From Sporobolomyces roseus (lineage: Eukaryota > Basidiomycota > Microbotryomycetes > Sporidiobolales > Sporidiobolaceae): DNA of 64,000 nt. Shown one piece after another: positions 1 to 12,646 of the stretch; position 1 is the stretch's first letter; each line of letters opens with the position of its first letter. The stretch lies in NCBI GenBank assembly GCA_016617785.1, contig JADILM010000002.1, positions 1,054,001 to 1,118,000 of the forward strand, read 5' to 3'. The position numbers were made by a program, and so were the translations under genes. The notes under the pieces are model-generated. The model did no database searches and was not told the origin of the DNA. It worked only from the letters and a program-made list of their open reading frames with translations.

Positions 1-609
1 TCCGTAGTGACGCTTCGTCCATCTTCAGTGAGATAAGTAAAGGGAGAACGATCTTCCCAACTCCAACGAACTTGTCGAGGTTCAGCTTCGATCTGACGTT
101 GAGGAGGAATCGGTAAAGGAGAGTTTGGGGAGGGACCGCAAGGGGTGTAGCGGAAAGAGTGTTTGTTGAAGGGGTGGGAACGGGTCGAATGGAATTCTAA
201 GGAAGGGTGAGAAGGGAGGGTTGAAGGGGGAGCTGCAAAGAGAGGGAGAGGGGCAATCGAAGGGTACTCTGGTTCATCAGGAGCTGCTGGTGGAAGGTCC
301 TGAACGGGTTCAAAGGTCGAACTGGAAGCGGAAGGAGGGAGTGGGACGGAAGGAGATTGAGATGAAGGGGAAGGGGAAAGTTTTCGCTTCGAAGGTCGCT
401 TCTCAGCTTCCTGTAATCGCTCCCTCGCCTTCAGTGATTGGTTTGGGTGACTGAGAAGGGAGAATGAGACTCACTTGTTGTTCAAGTTGATCGAGTGGTT
501 TCTCTTCTTGGGAAGGGGATTGACCGCGTTCTTCGAACTGGTGAATACTTGTAGAGGTTGACGCTATCGGTTGGATTGATCCCGAGCTATCTTGAAGTGA
601 GTCTGACAT
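1..609 (-). CDS. Bre2/Ash2-like COMPASS subunit, N-terminal part (cut by window edge)
   Basis: Two exons in transcript order: 609-475 and 410-<1 (donor GTGAGT, acceptor TACAG, phase 0). The first ~130 residues are low complexity (Ser, Pro, Glu). The end of the visible protein carries RYTPCGP, then RWSWEDRSPFTYLTEDGRSV just before the edge. In the Bre2/Ash2 family a similar 'WxDRSP...SEDG' stretch opens the SPRY domain of this H3K4 methyltransferase (Set1/COMPASS) subunit, so I infer that identity; the SPRY core lies outside the window. The gene is divergent to the YTP1-like gene with only 96 bp between start codons, so the two probably share a promoter. Another SPRY protein is the main alternative. 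Confidence 0.5.
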
Positions 610-705
610 TCGAGTGAACGATTAAAGATGAACCGGAGAAAGTTGGCTCTCTCCCTCCTTCATCTCACTCCTTATAGCTTCGGTTGCGGTTCAGGATTGC
701 CCACT
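610..705. promoter_or_regulatory. 96-bp divergent promoter, Bre2-like / YTP1-like
   Basis: Only 96 bp separate the two start codons. The space is CT-rich toward the YTP1 side. I see no TATA box or clear factor site. Confidence 0.4.
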
Positions 706-2941
706 ATGGCTGTCACAAGGCGAGCGATACTGCTCGTAACTATCCTGTCTCTTTCTCTCGCTGTTTCGGCTCACGCTCACGAGGTAGTTTGCCATCTCCA
801 CTCTCCTCTCTCCTCCCTCACCGTACCCGTAAGCTAACGAGACTATTCGATAATCAACGATAGCACCACATGGAAGATGTCGGACCCTACGAGCAGAACT
901 TTCTGAATGAAGAAGTGAACCTCTTTCCTCTTTTCCCCCTCTTTTCGCCTTGAAGCCGAACTCACTCTCTCCTCCTCTCTCTAGCCGATCGACTCGACGC
1001 TCAAATGGCACATCGGTATTCAAACACTGTGTTGGGGTTTCCTCTTTCCCGCAGGAATGATCATGGGCTTGCAGAAATCAAGATATCATGTTCCTCTTCA
1101 AACTCTCACGATTCTCCTCTCGTTGGGTGGCAACACGTTGGGTCATTCACACAAAGGAAGGATGTTCCACTACACGTAAGTCCCCTCGTCAAACTGTTCG
1201 AAAGGAGCTCGGTTTATCGAGAAGGAGCTCGAGAACTGACGGTTTCCTTCGACAGTGCTCATGCGGGAGCCGCATTCTACATGTGGTGGTACATGATACT
1301 TCAAGCTTCATTCGGAGTCTTCCTCAAGCTACACGTCCTGGAAGGAACAAAGGTTAGGAATGGAGTCAAGAAAGCGCACAAATGGGTAGGAATGACATTC
1401 CCCATCTTTGGTTGGGCTCAAATGCTCTTTGGTGTACGTCCAATCCTTCGTTCCAAGTCACTTCCCGAAGAGAGGCTGACTCCTTTGAGGTTGGGACATC
1501 CAGGCTATCGCTTCATTGGGATTCTGTTTCGGCGAACACTTTGGACAATGTTTGGCTCATGAGATCATGTTAGTTCTTTCAACGCTTCTCTACCGACAAA
1601 ACGAGTAGCTGATAGTGGATCTCGCGAGTTTGCAGGGGATCTGCTTTCATTCTTTACGCTTTCATTATGCTTTTGATGTTACGACTCGGTAAAAACCTGT
1701 CCTTCTCCTCTCGATATGCACGAGCTGACGCTTGAGCAATGTCTGTTAATAGGCGCAAGCTTCCTGCAACAGCACAAGTTCTCTCAAGAGTTCCTCGATT
1801 CGACGATCATCGGAATCTGGGGAATCGTCAATACCGTCAGTCCTCATCACCCTCGAGACGTTCCTTTCCTCGAACTGATTCGAAATTACTCTTTTGGAAC
1901 AGTTCACGGAGCACAACTTCTTCGGAGAGAACAGCGGATGGTCACACAAAGACATGCAGCATGTTTCGTTGGGAGTCTTGTGGTGGTGTGGAGGAGCTTT
2001 GGGAATGTGGTTGAGTTGGGGAGGGAAACGAAGCGTCGTACCTGCCTTGATCATTGTTCGTTCTCATCTCTCTGTCTCTCTCATTCGAGCTTGAACTGAC
2101 ACGTAACTCCCGGGAGTGCAGGCTATGACAGGTCTAGCAATGAAAATGCACGGACAACACCTCGAATTCTCCACGACCGTTCACAAGGCATTCGGCTACT
2201 CGCTCATTGCTGCCGGTCTCACTCGTCTCGTCGAAATTTGTTTCGTCCTCAACGATCAACCGACCCCTTCGACTTCGCTCGAGAATTCGAAAGTTCGAGC
2301 TTTTCAACACCTACCTCCCTTTCTACTCGTTTTGAGTGGACTGACATTCATGAGTGCGACGGAAGAACAAATGCAATGGGTGGCGGGGAGTGGTGCGTTT
2401 CTTTTCGCTTTTTTAGGCTACGCTATCAGGTACTGAGTGGAATGGATGAGCAGGAATGGACGCTACGACCTACATCAACATCCTCTTCTCTGGAAGCTTC
2501 ATTATTTACCTAGTCGGAGTCGGGATGCTAGACTTTTACGAGTTTGAGCGAGGGAGAAGGGAGAAGCGGGAACGGATCAGAGAGGGAGTGAGAAATGGAC
2601 TTAGGGATGAAGAGGTCGGCGGCGGAAGAGGATGGTTTGAGGGAGTATGGTCGAGGTTTCCGGGTCAGGGGAGGAGCTTGAATGAGACGAGGAGGAATAC
2701 AGCGGAGTATGAAGCGATGCCTTTGACGTCGGGGAGGGAGAGTGTCGATGTGAGATCGGGAGGAGGTGCAGGTAGCGGAAGTGGAAGCATCGAATCTCTC
2801 GAGATGGGAACGAGGCGAAATCGTCACAGGGAAGAAAGCGGGGAGACTGTTTTCGAATTGGGAGATGAGGAGGAAGAGGACGATGGAGCTGATGGGTACT
2901 GGAAAGAATCTGAACGAGAACGAAGAAGCGCTCGAGTATAA
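706..2941 (+). CDS. YTP1-like multi-spanning membrane protein (DUF2427/Ytp1 family)
   Basis: Ten exons: 706-783, 864-914, 985-1175, 1256-1433, 1504-1568, 1636-1688, 1753-1835, 1903-2055, 2122-2392, 2454-2941; 536 aa. An N-terminal signal peptide (VTILSLSLAVSAHAHE) precedes a cytochrome-b561-like four-helix region (about residues 45-165, with GHSHKG and HKW histidines) and the Ytp1 C-terminal domain. Typical motifs are GQCLAHEIMGSAFILYAF, IWGIVNTFTEHNFFGENS and WSHKDMQHVSLGVLWW. The last ~140 residues are a hydrophilic, Arg/Glu-rich cytosolic tail. Family function is unknown; membrane location and possible heme binding are inferences. All exon phases close. The intron 8 donor is the unusual GTTCGT. 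Convergent with the next gene, with 73 bp between stop codons. Confidence 0.85.
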
Positions 2942-3014
2942 CGAACATTCACGACCATACTGTATACACTCTGTAGCTCCTCTCTAACGACAATATTGCA
3001 TGTTGACCACATTT

Positions 3015-4678
3015 CTACAATTTTGATCCAAACACCATCCCCTCTAACCTCGTCGCATTCACATGTTTCTCGTTCAGTTCGCTCAGCTTCATCACTCCTA
3101 GTAACCTCATCGCTCTCTCCAGCTCTTCTTTGAGGATCTCGCCACATTTGACGATACCTTCCTCGCCGTACATCAGTGAGAACATGAAAGGTCTTGCGGT
3201 TGATACTGCATGGGCGCCTAGACAAAGAGCTTTGACGATATCTGTACCTCGACGAATGCCTCCATCGAGAACGACCGTGAATTTGGAAGGATCCGAGAGG
3301 AGATGAGGGGCGTGAGAACGGATTTCGAGTAAGGTTTCGAGGGAAGTATTTGCGCTGTGAAACTCGACACCCCCTAATCAGTCGATGGCCGATGATAGAG
3401 TGAGACGAGAGAGTCTCACGTATCGACTTGACGCCCGCCGTGATTCGAGAGGAAGATTCCTCGAGCTCCCAATTCGTATGCTTTCACAGCGTCTTCCCAC
3501 GTATGAATTCCTTTGATGATGATGGGCATCCCGTTCGATACTTTCTTCAGCCAGGGGAAGTCGTCCCACGACAGAGAAGCGTCGATCGTGCTGTTTCGGC
3601 GAAAAAGAGAAAACGAGAGGTCAATCCGCAAATTCGATCAAGCTTCTTCACACCTGGCTATCACACTTCTCCAGAGCAGCAAGACACCACGAGAGAAGGC
3701 TGGCGATTCGACTAGAGGAGTGAGAGTTCACTCACGCCGAAGTTTGAGCGACCGCCGAAACTTTATCTCCAGCCTTCTGACCCTGATTACTCAGCGCGAT
3801 CGCATTCTCATCCAACCCAGTCCTCTCATCTAGTTCTCGTTTCCCAGGTATCGCCAAGTCGACAGTCACGATCACTGCTTTGTACCCCATCTGTTGAACT
3901 TCCGCAATTTGTTTCGCTGATCGCCAACGTTCTTTGTGGAGGTAGAGCTGGAAGAGAAGGGGTTGGGTAGGAGTGGCGACTTTTGATAGCTCGAGGTGAG
4001 AAACGGATGCGTGTGTCGAGGGCTGTACAAGACGAGATGCTGCTCAATCTGACTTGAACGATGAGTGAGATAAAGGAGATTGGCCACGAACAGCGTAGGG
4101 GATGCCTAATTGACCCGCACCCTTCACGATACATAGCTCTCCGTCTTTGTGTGCCAGCCCTGTACTCGGTGAATGATCAGTCTCCCTCATTTGGCATCAG
4201 GATTGGAAAGCCATCTATTTATCTTACTTCCCATTGCAGCAGGGGCAATCATGACGGGCAACGAGCTCAGAAACCCGAAGAGGTTCGTTTTGAGATCTAT
4301 AGTGCCCGATACATCCCTCAATACCCTCGGCCTGAATCTAATTTCCCTCCAAATTTCCTTGCTTCGCGCATAAGTTTTGCCATCGTCCGCTGAGGATTCA
4401 TAGTATGCCCAACTTTTCGGTTTGAGCGTCGATTGAGCCGAGACCTCGAAGTCGTGTAGGGAGAGAATGGAGTCTAGTGGAGTGGAGGGGGAGGGAAGAG
4501 AGGTCATTCCGAAAGTGAGAGAGGGAAGGTTGCGAAGGAAGGCGAGAGAGGGAGGAGAGCGTTTCTTCTTGGTAGAGGGTGAGCCGATAAGGTATTGTAG
4601 TAGTTTGGGAGTCGTGAGAGCGCAGTTGAGGGGTTGTAGCGACGAGGAGGAGCGATTGCAGAGTAAGCGGGGAATCAA
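3015..4678 (-). CDS. FMN-dependent alpha-hydroxyacid dehydrogenase (lactate/glycolate oxidase family)
   Basis: Exons in transcript order: 4678-4228, 4159-4092, 4022-3736, 3590-3420, 3354-3015; 438 aa. It should oxidise an L-2-hydroxy acid (lactate, glycolate or similar) to the 2-keto acid using FMN. Seen: PVMIAPAAMG and the phosphate-site region early, QPLLFQLYLHKER in the barrel, the active-site signature LSNHGGRQVD with its catalytic His and Arg, and VVLDGGIRRGTDIVKALCLG near the end. No cytochrome b5 heme domain precedes it, unlike flavocytochrome b2. The N-terminus (MIPRLLCNRSSSSLQPLN) could be a mitochondrial presequence. A further in-window ATG at 4739 lies in a different frame and was not used. 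The intron 2 donor is GTTCGT. Exact substrate cannot be told. Confidence 0.85.
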
Positions 4679-4986
4679 AGTGGAGGATTGAATGAAGGCC
4701 GGAAGGGATTTGCGACTTGGGCTGATCTGAATGAGTCAAAGGCGAGAGCGTGTGGGTGGACCTGAGAATCCGCTTGAGTCGAGTCGAGTCGAGGCGATGC
4801 GAAGGAGTGAGAGAGTCAAAATCGCTCCTCTGGTTCTCCCACTTTCATACATTCCATCGATTCGACTTCTTGGTCACCCAAACATATCCAATCTACGCCC
4901 TACAGCATTACAATTAACCTAGAACTCAAAGATACCTCTTGCCGATCCTCCACTCATCTCCGATACCTCCTCCCCTCTTGCAAACA

Positions 4987-7485
4987 ATGTCTACACGATT
5001 CGATCAAAGAGCGATGGGTCACCCAACAACTACAGCAATAGATCCAGCAGATCGACCCTCCTTGAAAGCGTTCCAAGCAGAGATGGAAAAGACTAGGAAT
5101 GAATCGGGAAGACCTGATGCAGTTGCAACTACGGGAACAGGGATAGAGGACAAGGTGAAGCAGTTGAGTATAGAAGAAGAGGATACAGAGGTCGAGCAAG
5201 AGGATGGCAAAACTTTAGTGAGTCTTGTTAGCCCAACTCAAGTTCGAAGTGGGGGGGCGAATCGACTTCTCTCCCCGTATGAAAGGCTGACACTCACCCA
5301 TTTTATAGCTTGAGAGGTTAACAAATCCACAAGAGAGTGATTCAGCCGCTCTAACAAGTTTACTCGATCGAGCACTCCACAAAGCCCAAGGCGAAATCGT
5401 TCTCGAATTAGGACCTCACTCCCTCTCTCACAAAACCCTCGCCTCGATCTTCGACAGACCTGATACACTCTCTTCCTTGTCCCCTACCGAAACCTACCTT
5501 CCCTCATCCCAAGTCTCACAAATTATCTCAACCCTCAAAACTCTCCTCGCAGACATCGCAGCTTCAGTATCAATACTCCATAACCCATTCGGAGAGGATG
5601 GAAAATTGAGTCAGGAGAAGGAGAAATTGACGGAGACGGAGAGTAGTCAGAATGACGAAGAGACTATCAAGAGGTGGAGTGGGAAAAGTTTGAGATTGAT
5701 GGTGAGGAGGAAACCTGAAGGTGCTGAAGATCTGTTGGAGACGAGAGTGGCAGTAGTAGGGAATGTCGTAAGTCGATACTCTTACGAATCTTTCCTACCT
5801 TCGGACGAGACTGATTCGTAAAGTTCCTCGTCTCGCAGGACGCAGGCAAATCTTCCTTACTCGGAGTCCTCACGAAATCGAAACTCGACGACGGAAGAGG
5901 ACGTGCACGAGTCTCTTTGTTCCGACACAAGCACGAGATTGAATCTGGACGAACCTCATCTGCTGGAAACGAGATCTTGGGATTCACGCCTGATTCAAAC
6001 GTGATCGTTCCAGACGAACATGGGAAACAACAAGCGAATTGGGAAGCGATTGCTGCGAAAGCGGGCAAAGTCGTGTCGTTTACAGATTTGGCGGGTCATG
6101 AGAGGTAAGCTCTTTCGAGTTTTGCAGGAGGAAAGATAGAGAAGGAGACTGATTCGCGAGCTGCGAGTAGATATCTCAAGACGACACTTGCGGGGTTGAC
6201 GGGAAGTGGTGCAGATTTCGTTTTACTGATAGTGGGAGCGAATGCAGGACTGATAGGAATGTCAAAGGTGAGTGAGCGATTTGACTGATTCGAGCGACTT
6301 CTTCACGAGTGTCCGTCCTCAATACCATCGCTTCACTCACAGGAGCATCTCTCTGTCGCTCTCGCACTTTCATTGCCTATCGTTGTTGTCGTCACAAAGG
6401 TCGACATGACTCCCAAGAACGTTTACGAACAAACTTGCAAGCAATTGGTGAAGATCTTGCGAAGTCCAGGGTGTCGAAAGAAACCTGTCTTCGTTAGTCC
6501 ACCTTCTCTCCTTGCTCTGAACAAACACGGCTCACCCGTTTAAATGTTCAACAGGTCAAAGATTCCGGTATGGCTGCAGAATTGGCCGCGAATTTCTCAG
6601 CTGAGAAAGCAGCACCAATATTCACCCTCTCGAGCGTCACTGGAGAATCCCTCAACTTGCTCAAAACTTTCTTGAACGTCGTTAGACCCACTTCTACAAC
6701 CGAGCATTATCCAGTCGACGCGAACTTCGAATTCTCTATCGATTCAATCTTTTCAGTACCTTTCACGGGAACTGTCGTTAGTGGTGTCGTCATGGCTGGG
6801 TGAGCTCGATCGTACTCTATCTACCTCATCCCTTGCGGAGACTGATGTAGAGGAGATGAGTCCTTACAGCCGTGTTCGACCAAACGATACAGTTCTCCTC
6901 GGACCTGATTCCCTCAACGCTTTCCTTCCTGTCGCGATCAAATCTATCCAGCGCAAGCGAGTTAACGTCGACTACGCTGAAGCCGGTCAATCCGTCTCGT
7001 TCGCTTTGAAACGAGTCAAGAAAACTGGAGTTAGAAAAGGAATGGTACTCTTGGGTCAAACTTCGGTTCCACCTGTTCCAGTCCGAAGGTTCGAAGGTGC
7101 CGCGTTAGTGTTGTATCACAACACGTTGATTACGGAGAGGTATCAAGCTATGTTACATAGTGGGACTATTAGACAGACGATTCAGGTCGAGGGAATCGTC
7201 GGGAAAGCGAGTGTCAGGACGGGTGATAGGGCTACGATTAGGTTCAGGTTCATCAAGAATAGTGAATATCTCGTGAGTTTGTCAAAGAGTCACTCATCAG
7301 AGGCAGCTACTGATTTAGCTTTCTGCTCCCGCTCGCAGAAAGTGGGAGATAGATTCTTGTTCCGTGAAGGTCGATGCAAGGTGGGTTTCCCCTTCGTTTC
7401 TCTCTTCTCACTCGATCGTTGACGTTCCATTCGACGTGCATAGGCTCTCGGCGTCGTTACCAAGCTGTTACCCGACTTGAAGTGA
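4987..7485 (+). CDS. GTPBP1/GTPBP2-like translational GTPase
   Basis: Nine exons: 4987-5217, 5309-5767, 5839-6104, 6171-6267, 6343-6492, 6555-6799, 6870-7272, 7339-7380, 7444-7485; 644 aa. An EF-Tu-type GTPase with a ~225-residue N-terminal extension, as in the GTPBP1 family, which acts on ribosomes and in mRNA surveillance. The G1 loop GNVDAGKSS is split exactly at an intron, G3 is DLAGHER, and G4 is TKVD. EF-Tu-like domains II and III follow ([19 protein letters not shown]; then [29 protein letters not shown]). The start is the ATG giving [13 protein letters not shown]; an upstream in-frame ATG at 4939 exists but lies within a pyrimidine-rich leader. Divergent from the dehydrogenase gene. 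Confidence 0.88.
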
Positions 7486-7801
7486 AGAAGCGATTTGGCA
7501 GTGAATAAGTTGTTGTGCTCTTGATTTTTTTTTTACCCGATTTTATCGATTGTATCACGTTGCCCTAGCACTATCTCGTCGTTGTTAGCAAGTCGAACTG
7601 AAAAGTAAACTGTCGTTGTTCCGAAAAATCACCGACACGCGAAAACTGAGGTCGCATCGAAACTGAAATCTCCCCTTGTTTCCTTTCTCCTCACTTTTCT
7701 TCCAATCTCGTTTTTCTGTTTGGTTACACGACAAGGGCCTCTCTAGGCCTTCGATCCACTCTCCTTCAAGATCAAGCAACCCTCTTTAACGACTATCTCA
7801 A
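7486..7801. other. intergenic, GTPBP1-like 3' to SET9 5'
   Basis: Holds the GTPBP1-like 3' end, with a T9 run at about 7527, and the SET9 leader. Nothing else seen. Confidence 0.5.
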
Positions 7802-10800
7802 ATGTCCTATTCGAACGCTCAAGCATCAGTTGCTTTCCTGTCTGGAGCTGATGATTTACTCTCGTAAGTTCTTGATGATCGATTCACTTTCTTATGATCT
7901 ACTAGCTGTACTCGAGACTGTACGATCGTGTTCGATCCTCTTGATCGAGTGTTCGCTCTTGTTTCGTCTCCTTCAACAACACGCGCTAACCTTGTTTCTC
8001 TTCCTTCCCTCGCTCGCTCGCTTGATTGTATGACAGACGCTTATTACTCGATTACTCTATATTCGAAGAACCAAAGATCAATGGAAGGTCTACTGGAAAG
8101 ATCAACAAGCATGCGAGGGAATTGAGAATCACGGATAACGAAGTAGAGAATGCAAAGATGTTGGTCAAAGGAGTGAGTTTCCCTTTTTCTTGTGATCGAA
8201 GGAATAGGCGAGGGCGTGATTCAGAGTGGATCAGAGTGGACAAGGGAAGCTTTCGAGAGCCAGTGGAGGGAAGGAAGGGGGAGGCTGGACTCGGTCGGAG
8301 TGGGGGGAGGGAACGATTTGGGGATTCATGCTGTCCCCAACCTCAGAATGAAGAGCTGACATTGCGAGGGCATTGATTCAGCTTCGATCAGGTTCAGTCG
8401 GACTCGATCAAGGTCTCAAAGATCTCCTCTCACTTCCTTCCGTCGATTCTTTCGTGAAGAAATGGGACGACGTACCACTCTTCTCGAATCACGCCAAACG
8501 TTACATCCTCGCGTTCCGACCAGATTGCGGAATCGCTTTCCACGAAACGGATCGATACAAGAATCCACGAGCTGGAGTAACTGCAAGAGCGAAGAAGAAT
8601 TTAGCTGCAGTCACTTCTCGAAGGGATCCCGCAAGTTTCATTGAAGTCGGTGTATTCGCCACGAGGGACTTCAAGAAAGGAGATTTGATCAACTTGAGAG
8701 GAGGAATCGCCGATTTGACAGAGGAAGAGGATGATGAGATGAGATTATCAGGAGGAAGGAGTGATTTCTCGGTACTGTGGAGTGAGCGGAAGAACTGTTT
8801 CTGTCTATTGTTGGGACCGGCGAGGTTCGTCAATCACGACTGTCGAAACAATGTCGAATTCAACCTTGTTGGAAGCAACATGTCGTTCAAAGCGTTGGAA
8901 GATATCAAAAAGGATGAGGAAATCTTTACTCACTATGGTGAGCTTAACTTCTCCTTCACGAGTGGATACAAGCGCTGACGAGTCTGTGCTCAGGTGCTCA
9001 TTACTTCGAAACCGATAACGCTGCTTGTCTCTGCGCTACTTGCGAACAGTGAGCTACTTCTCGTCCTTTTATCGGGATTCATTCTCACATCATCCATCTG
9101 AGTAGACTCAAGCAAGGAGCCTTCACTCCTCTCAACAAACGAAAGAAGGCAGAAGTCGAACCTACTGAAGAAACTCCTGAAGCTACCATTTCCTCTTCCG
9201 CTCGTTCTCGTCGCAACTCTTCCCCTGGTCCCGGTCCACATAGATCCTCATCTCGCGCATCCCGATTGCCAGCCGTCAATTACAACGAGAACGCACCAGT
9301 CGCGTCAACTTCCGCTAGCGCCGTCGCTCAAAAGGCTATCGCTAAATCGAAACCCATCTCTCGTTCAACTTCCCTCGGCAGTATCACTAGTCGCCCTCGT
9401 CCTCCCTCTTCTCGAGTCATTCCAGTTCGAGGTGCTCTCTCTGTCGTCGACGCTCTTCGTTCTCAACCCCGTCTCGTAGTTCAACCCAAACTCGCCCCTC
9501 CTCCCGGTTACAAGAAGCATTACTCGTGGGATACGAGGAAGAAAGTCGCGAAATACGTTGGACCTCAGACTTGCACGAATGAGGAGGATCAGAAGTCGAA
9601 AGTGCCCAAGAAAGGACGACTATCGATCGTTCAATCCGCTTCTACCTCGTCCCTCAGCAAGCGACGACGCCTCGATAGCGACTCTCCTACTCCCGCCAGT
9701 TCTCCTCGTTCAAAAGCACCCACACCGAAACGACCTAGAACCGCCTCAGTCGTTCCTCCGAAGAAGTTCCGAGTCGGAGAACGAAGATCCGGTCGACTCT
9801 CGTCAACGACTGCTACGACTAAGACGTCTGGCAAGAGGAAACAAGATGAGGTTGACGAAGATTCTAGCGAATTGAGCGAGGAAGAAGACGAGGAGGAAAG
9901 TGAGGAGGAAGCAGAGGACGAGGAGGAAACGAGCGATTTGAGCGATGTCGAGGCTAGTCCTGTCGAGGAAGAGGAGAAAATGGAGGAGAAACCGAAAGTT
10001 ATTCAGGACAAGGGGAAGGGGAAAGAGATCGAACAAGATGTCGAGATGGTGGAAAGATCAAACTCGCCTGTTCCCTTCGCTCTCCCTCGTACTCGACGCG
10101 ACAGAACCTCCAGCACGGCTCGATCCGCTTCCGTCGCTAGATCAGTCGCAAGTGATACTCCAGCTTCTTCTGCCAGTGGAAACGCTCACCTTCGAACTGT
10201 CACTCTCGATCTCGGATTCTCAACCTCGACCCCTATCGAAGAAGACGTCTCGACCCCTTTCGCTCTCACTCACGGATCAGACCACGAAGCCGACGCAGAG
10301 AAAGATGGAGTTGAACCTTGTCCAGTTCCTGATTCGGGGAAGAAAGGAGAACCTCATCCGCCGGACAAACCTCATCATCAACGACGGATCTCGAGTCCAA
10401 ACTTTTACGCTCAGAACCCTACGGAAGGAGGAGAAGGAGCGAACGGTGGGAACAAACAAACTGGGGAGTCGAGTTTTTGCGAAGCTCCCTCCTCCGCAGT
10501 TTCAAGCGGACGAGGGAGCTATTCTCAAGCGGCACGAGCCCAAAACGGATCTAACGGAGTAGGCAATGGAGGAGGAGGATCGGGAGGAGATGAGGATGAC
10601 GAGAGGAATGGAAAGAGGAATGAACCGAGCGACAAGATGGACATAGAGGGAGAGAAAGAGAACGAAGAAGAGGAAGAGGAAGACAAGAAACCTGTAGTGA
10701 ATGGGACGGGAGAAGAAGGAGGAGTGGTCGAAGATCCTCAAGATGCAGTCGCAGCTTTGCTGATGCTGTACACCGCACCGTGAGTTCGAGATCGCTTGTA

Positions 10801-12249
10801 CTACTTCTCGCCGAGTAATTTGCTCATCTTTTGACTCACAGTGATTCATCCGATGCTACGCCCGAACCGAATCCGGCAACAAACAGTGCAAGTTCTGCTG
10901 CTTCATCTTCAGCACAAGTCGCTTCAGGTCCACGAACACAATCGAACGTACGAAGAGGTAAACGAGTAGCTCGACCTAGCGAACCTGAAGCTCCAGCACT
11001 CGTTCGCACTTCTAGTAATCCTCGTTCGACACGAAGACAATCGAAACTAGACGAAGACCCTGCTCCCCTTCCCGCGCCTTCTCCTCCTCGGCACAAAACG
11101 AAGAAAGCACGAATCGCGTCACCTGTAGTCTCCGAATCTTCCGAAGCGGAGGAGGAAGAACCTGCTCCTCGACCTCGTAGCAATATTCGATGGGGAAAAG
11201 GAAAACCTGGTCAGAGACCTGCGAACCTTCCTCCACGACCTTCAAATTCGATCGCAGCTCCTCCTCAACCCCAGCCTCAACCTCGTTCGGTAGCGAAGCC
11301 TTCACTGCCATCCCCGAAACGAGCGAGGCCAATATCACCTGAACTTCGAGGTTCCCCTCCTCCGATTCGACCTGAACCACGTCCAGCTCCAGCTCCAACA
11401 GGTCGACGAACCCGCTCGAAACCAATTCCTGGTCGACTAGAAGACGTTCTCTCTGCCCCAGAGACTCTCGCGGCGACAGGAGGATACGATTGGGAGAAAG
11501 GCAGATACATTTCGAAACACGAACAACTTCGAGCTCCTTCCTCGAACCCTCGACCTGAACGTCGTGAAACCGATTCTCCCTCTCCTCCACCTTCCCCTCG
11601 TCGACGTCGATCAATTCCTTCTGCTCCTCCTCCTCCGGCTCCTGCTCCAGCAATCACTTCTCGTCGATCCGATTCTCCCGCACATTCGAAACCTCTCTCG
11701 AAACCTCTCCTTCCTCCTGCTCGACGACGAGTCAGCCACAGTCCCATCGCTTCCACCTCTCGTGCCCTTCTATCCCCGAATTCTCCCGCCGCTCCTCCCG
11801 AAGGTGTCAGAGCGACTCGTCGTTCTTTCCCCATCGCTGCACCTCTTCGCGAGGTCATCTACTCTTCGTCAGCGCTTGCAGCAACTGGAGGATGGTGCGA
11901 AACAAGTCAACGCTACGTCGGTGCATCAGCCGCTCCCGAAACCGGAGCGACTTCGACCTCGACTCCCAACTCTCGCGCCTCAACTTCTGGAATCCAACGT
12001 CCTCGAAGTTCGAGGCCTCGTGTGCCACTCGCTTCTACTTCTCGTCCCTCAGCTCCGACCCCTCCTTCCCAATCAAACACTCCTGACAGTGCACGCTCGA
12101 CTCGTCGTTCAAACCCAATCAATCAAAGAATCGATCAACTCGTCTACTCTTCGGCTGTAGGTGGATGGAGCGAGAAGGAAGGCAAGTACATCTCGGCTGT
12201 CGCGGCTAGGAAAGCCGCCTCGACTGGTGGAAGTACTCCTAAATCTTAG
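7802..12249 (+). CDS. SET9: Set9/Suv4-20-type histone H4K20 methyltransferase with long disordered tail
   Basis: Six exons: 7802-7863, 8037-8172, 8382-8937, 8994-9048, 9106-10779, 10842-12249; 1296 aa. The SET domain (about residues 160-260) contains FATRDFKKGDLI, GGIADLTEEEDD, LLLGPARFVNHDCRNNVEF (the NHxC cofactor/knot motif) and IFTHYGAHYF, followed by a post-SET cysteine cluster CLCATCEQ. This order, with the IADLTEEE segment, is typical of fungal Set9, which methylates histone H4 Lys20. The C-terminal ~1000 residues are disordered, rich in Ser/Pro/Arg, with acidic runs and basic patches likely to serve nuclear import or DNA binding. Three copies of an uncharacterised ~37-residue motif lie in the last exon (see findings). 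The phase between exons 5 and 6 is continuous, so I treat it as one gene; a separate downstream gene is less likely because no start or stop intervenes. Confidence 0.85.
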
Positions 12250-12646
12250 GCTTACTACTTTTTTTCTCTCTTTGTACTTCACTCTCTTTCACGAACTCTT
12301 GTTGCTCTCTCTTGCTTTCTCTCGCTTGCTGCTTGTCATACATTTCTTACGTTGACTTGGTCCCCTGACTCGATTGGAAACGAGAGAGAGAGCGAGAGCG
12401 AGAAAGAGGAATTCGAGGTTTGCGAAACCGACGCTACCTCCTTCCCAGAAAGCTGAGGGGTTTCGGCGGGTGTCATGCAGAGTTCTACTCGACGATTCTT
12501 GGTATCGGTGAGGCTCTATACAGTGAATGAAATTTGGGGTGTTTACCACTCTCAAAGGAAGCGAGACGAAACGAAAGCGTTCTCTCTCAACTACCAACAA
12601 CCACTCCCGACTAGTCATAGTCGCGTAGAAAGCAAAGCTGGCAACC
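12250..12646. other. intergenic, SET9 3' to NOT3 5'
   Basis: CT-rich 3' end of SET9, then a GA-repeat-like stretch (about 12384-12412) and the NOT3 promoter/leader. No gene seen. Confidence 0.5.

Noticed and set aside
9266..12249. Separate gene downstream of the SET domain
   Set aside because: The frame runs unbroken from the post-SET cysteines through exon 5, and the exon 5-6 intron keeps phase, so a single long Set9 is simpler.
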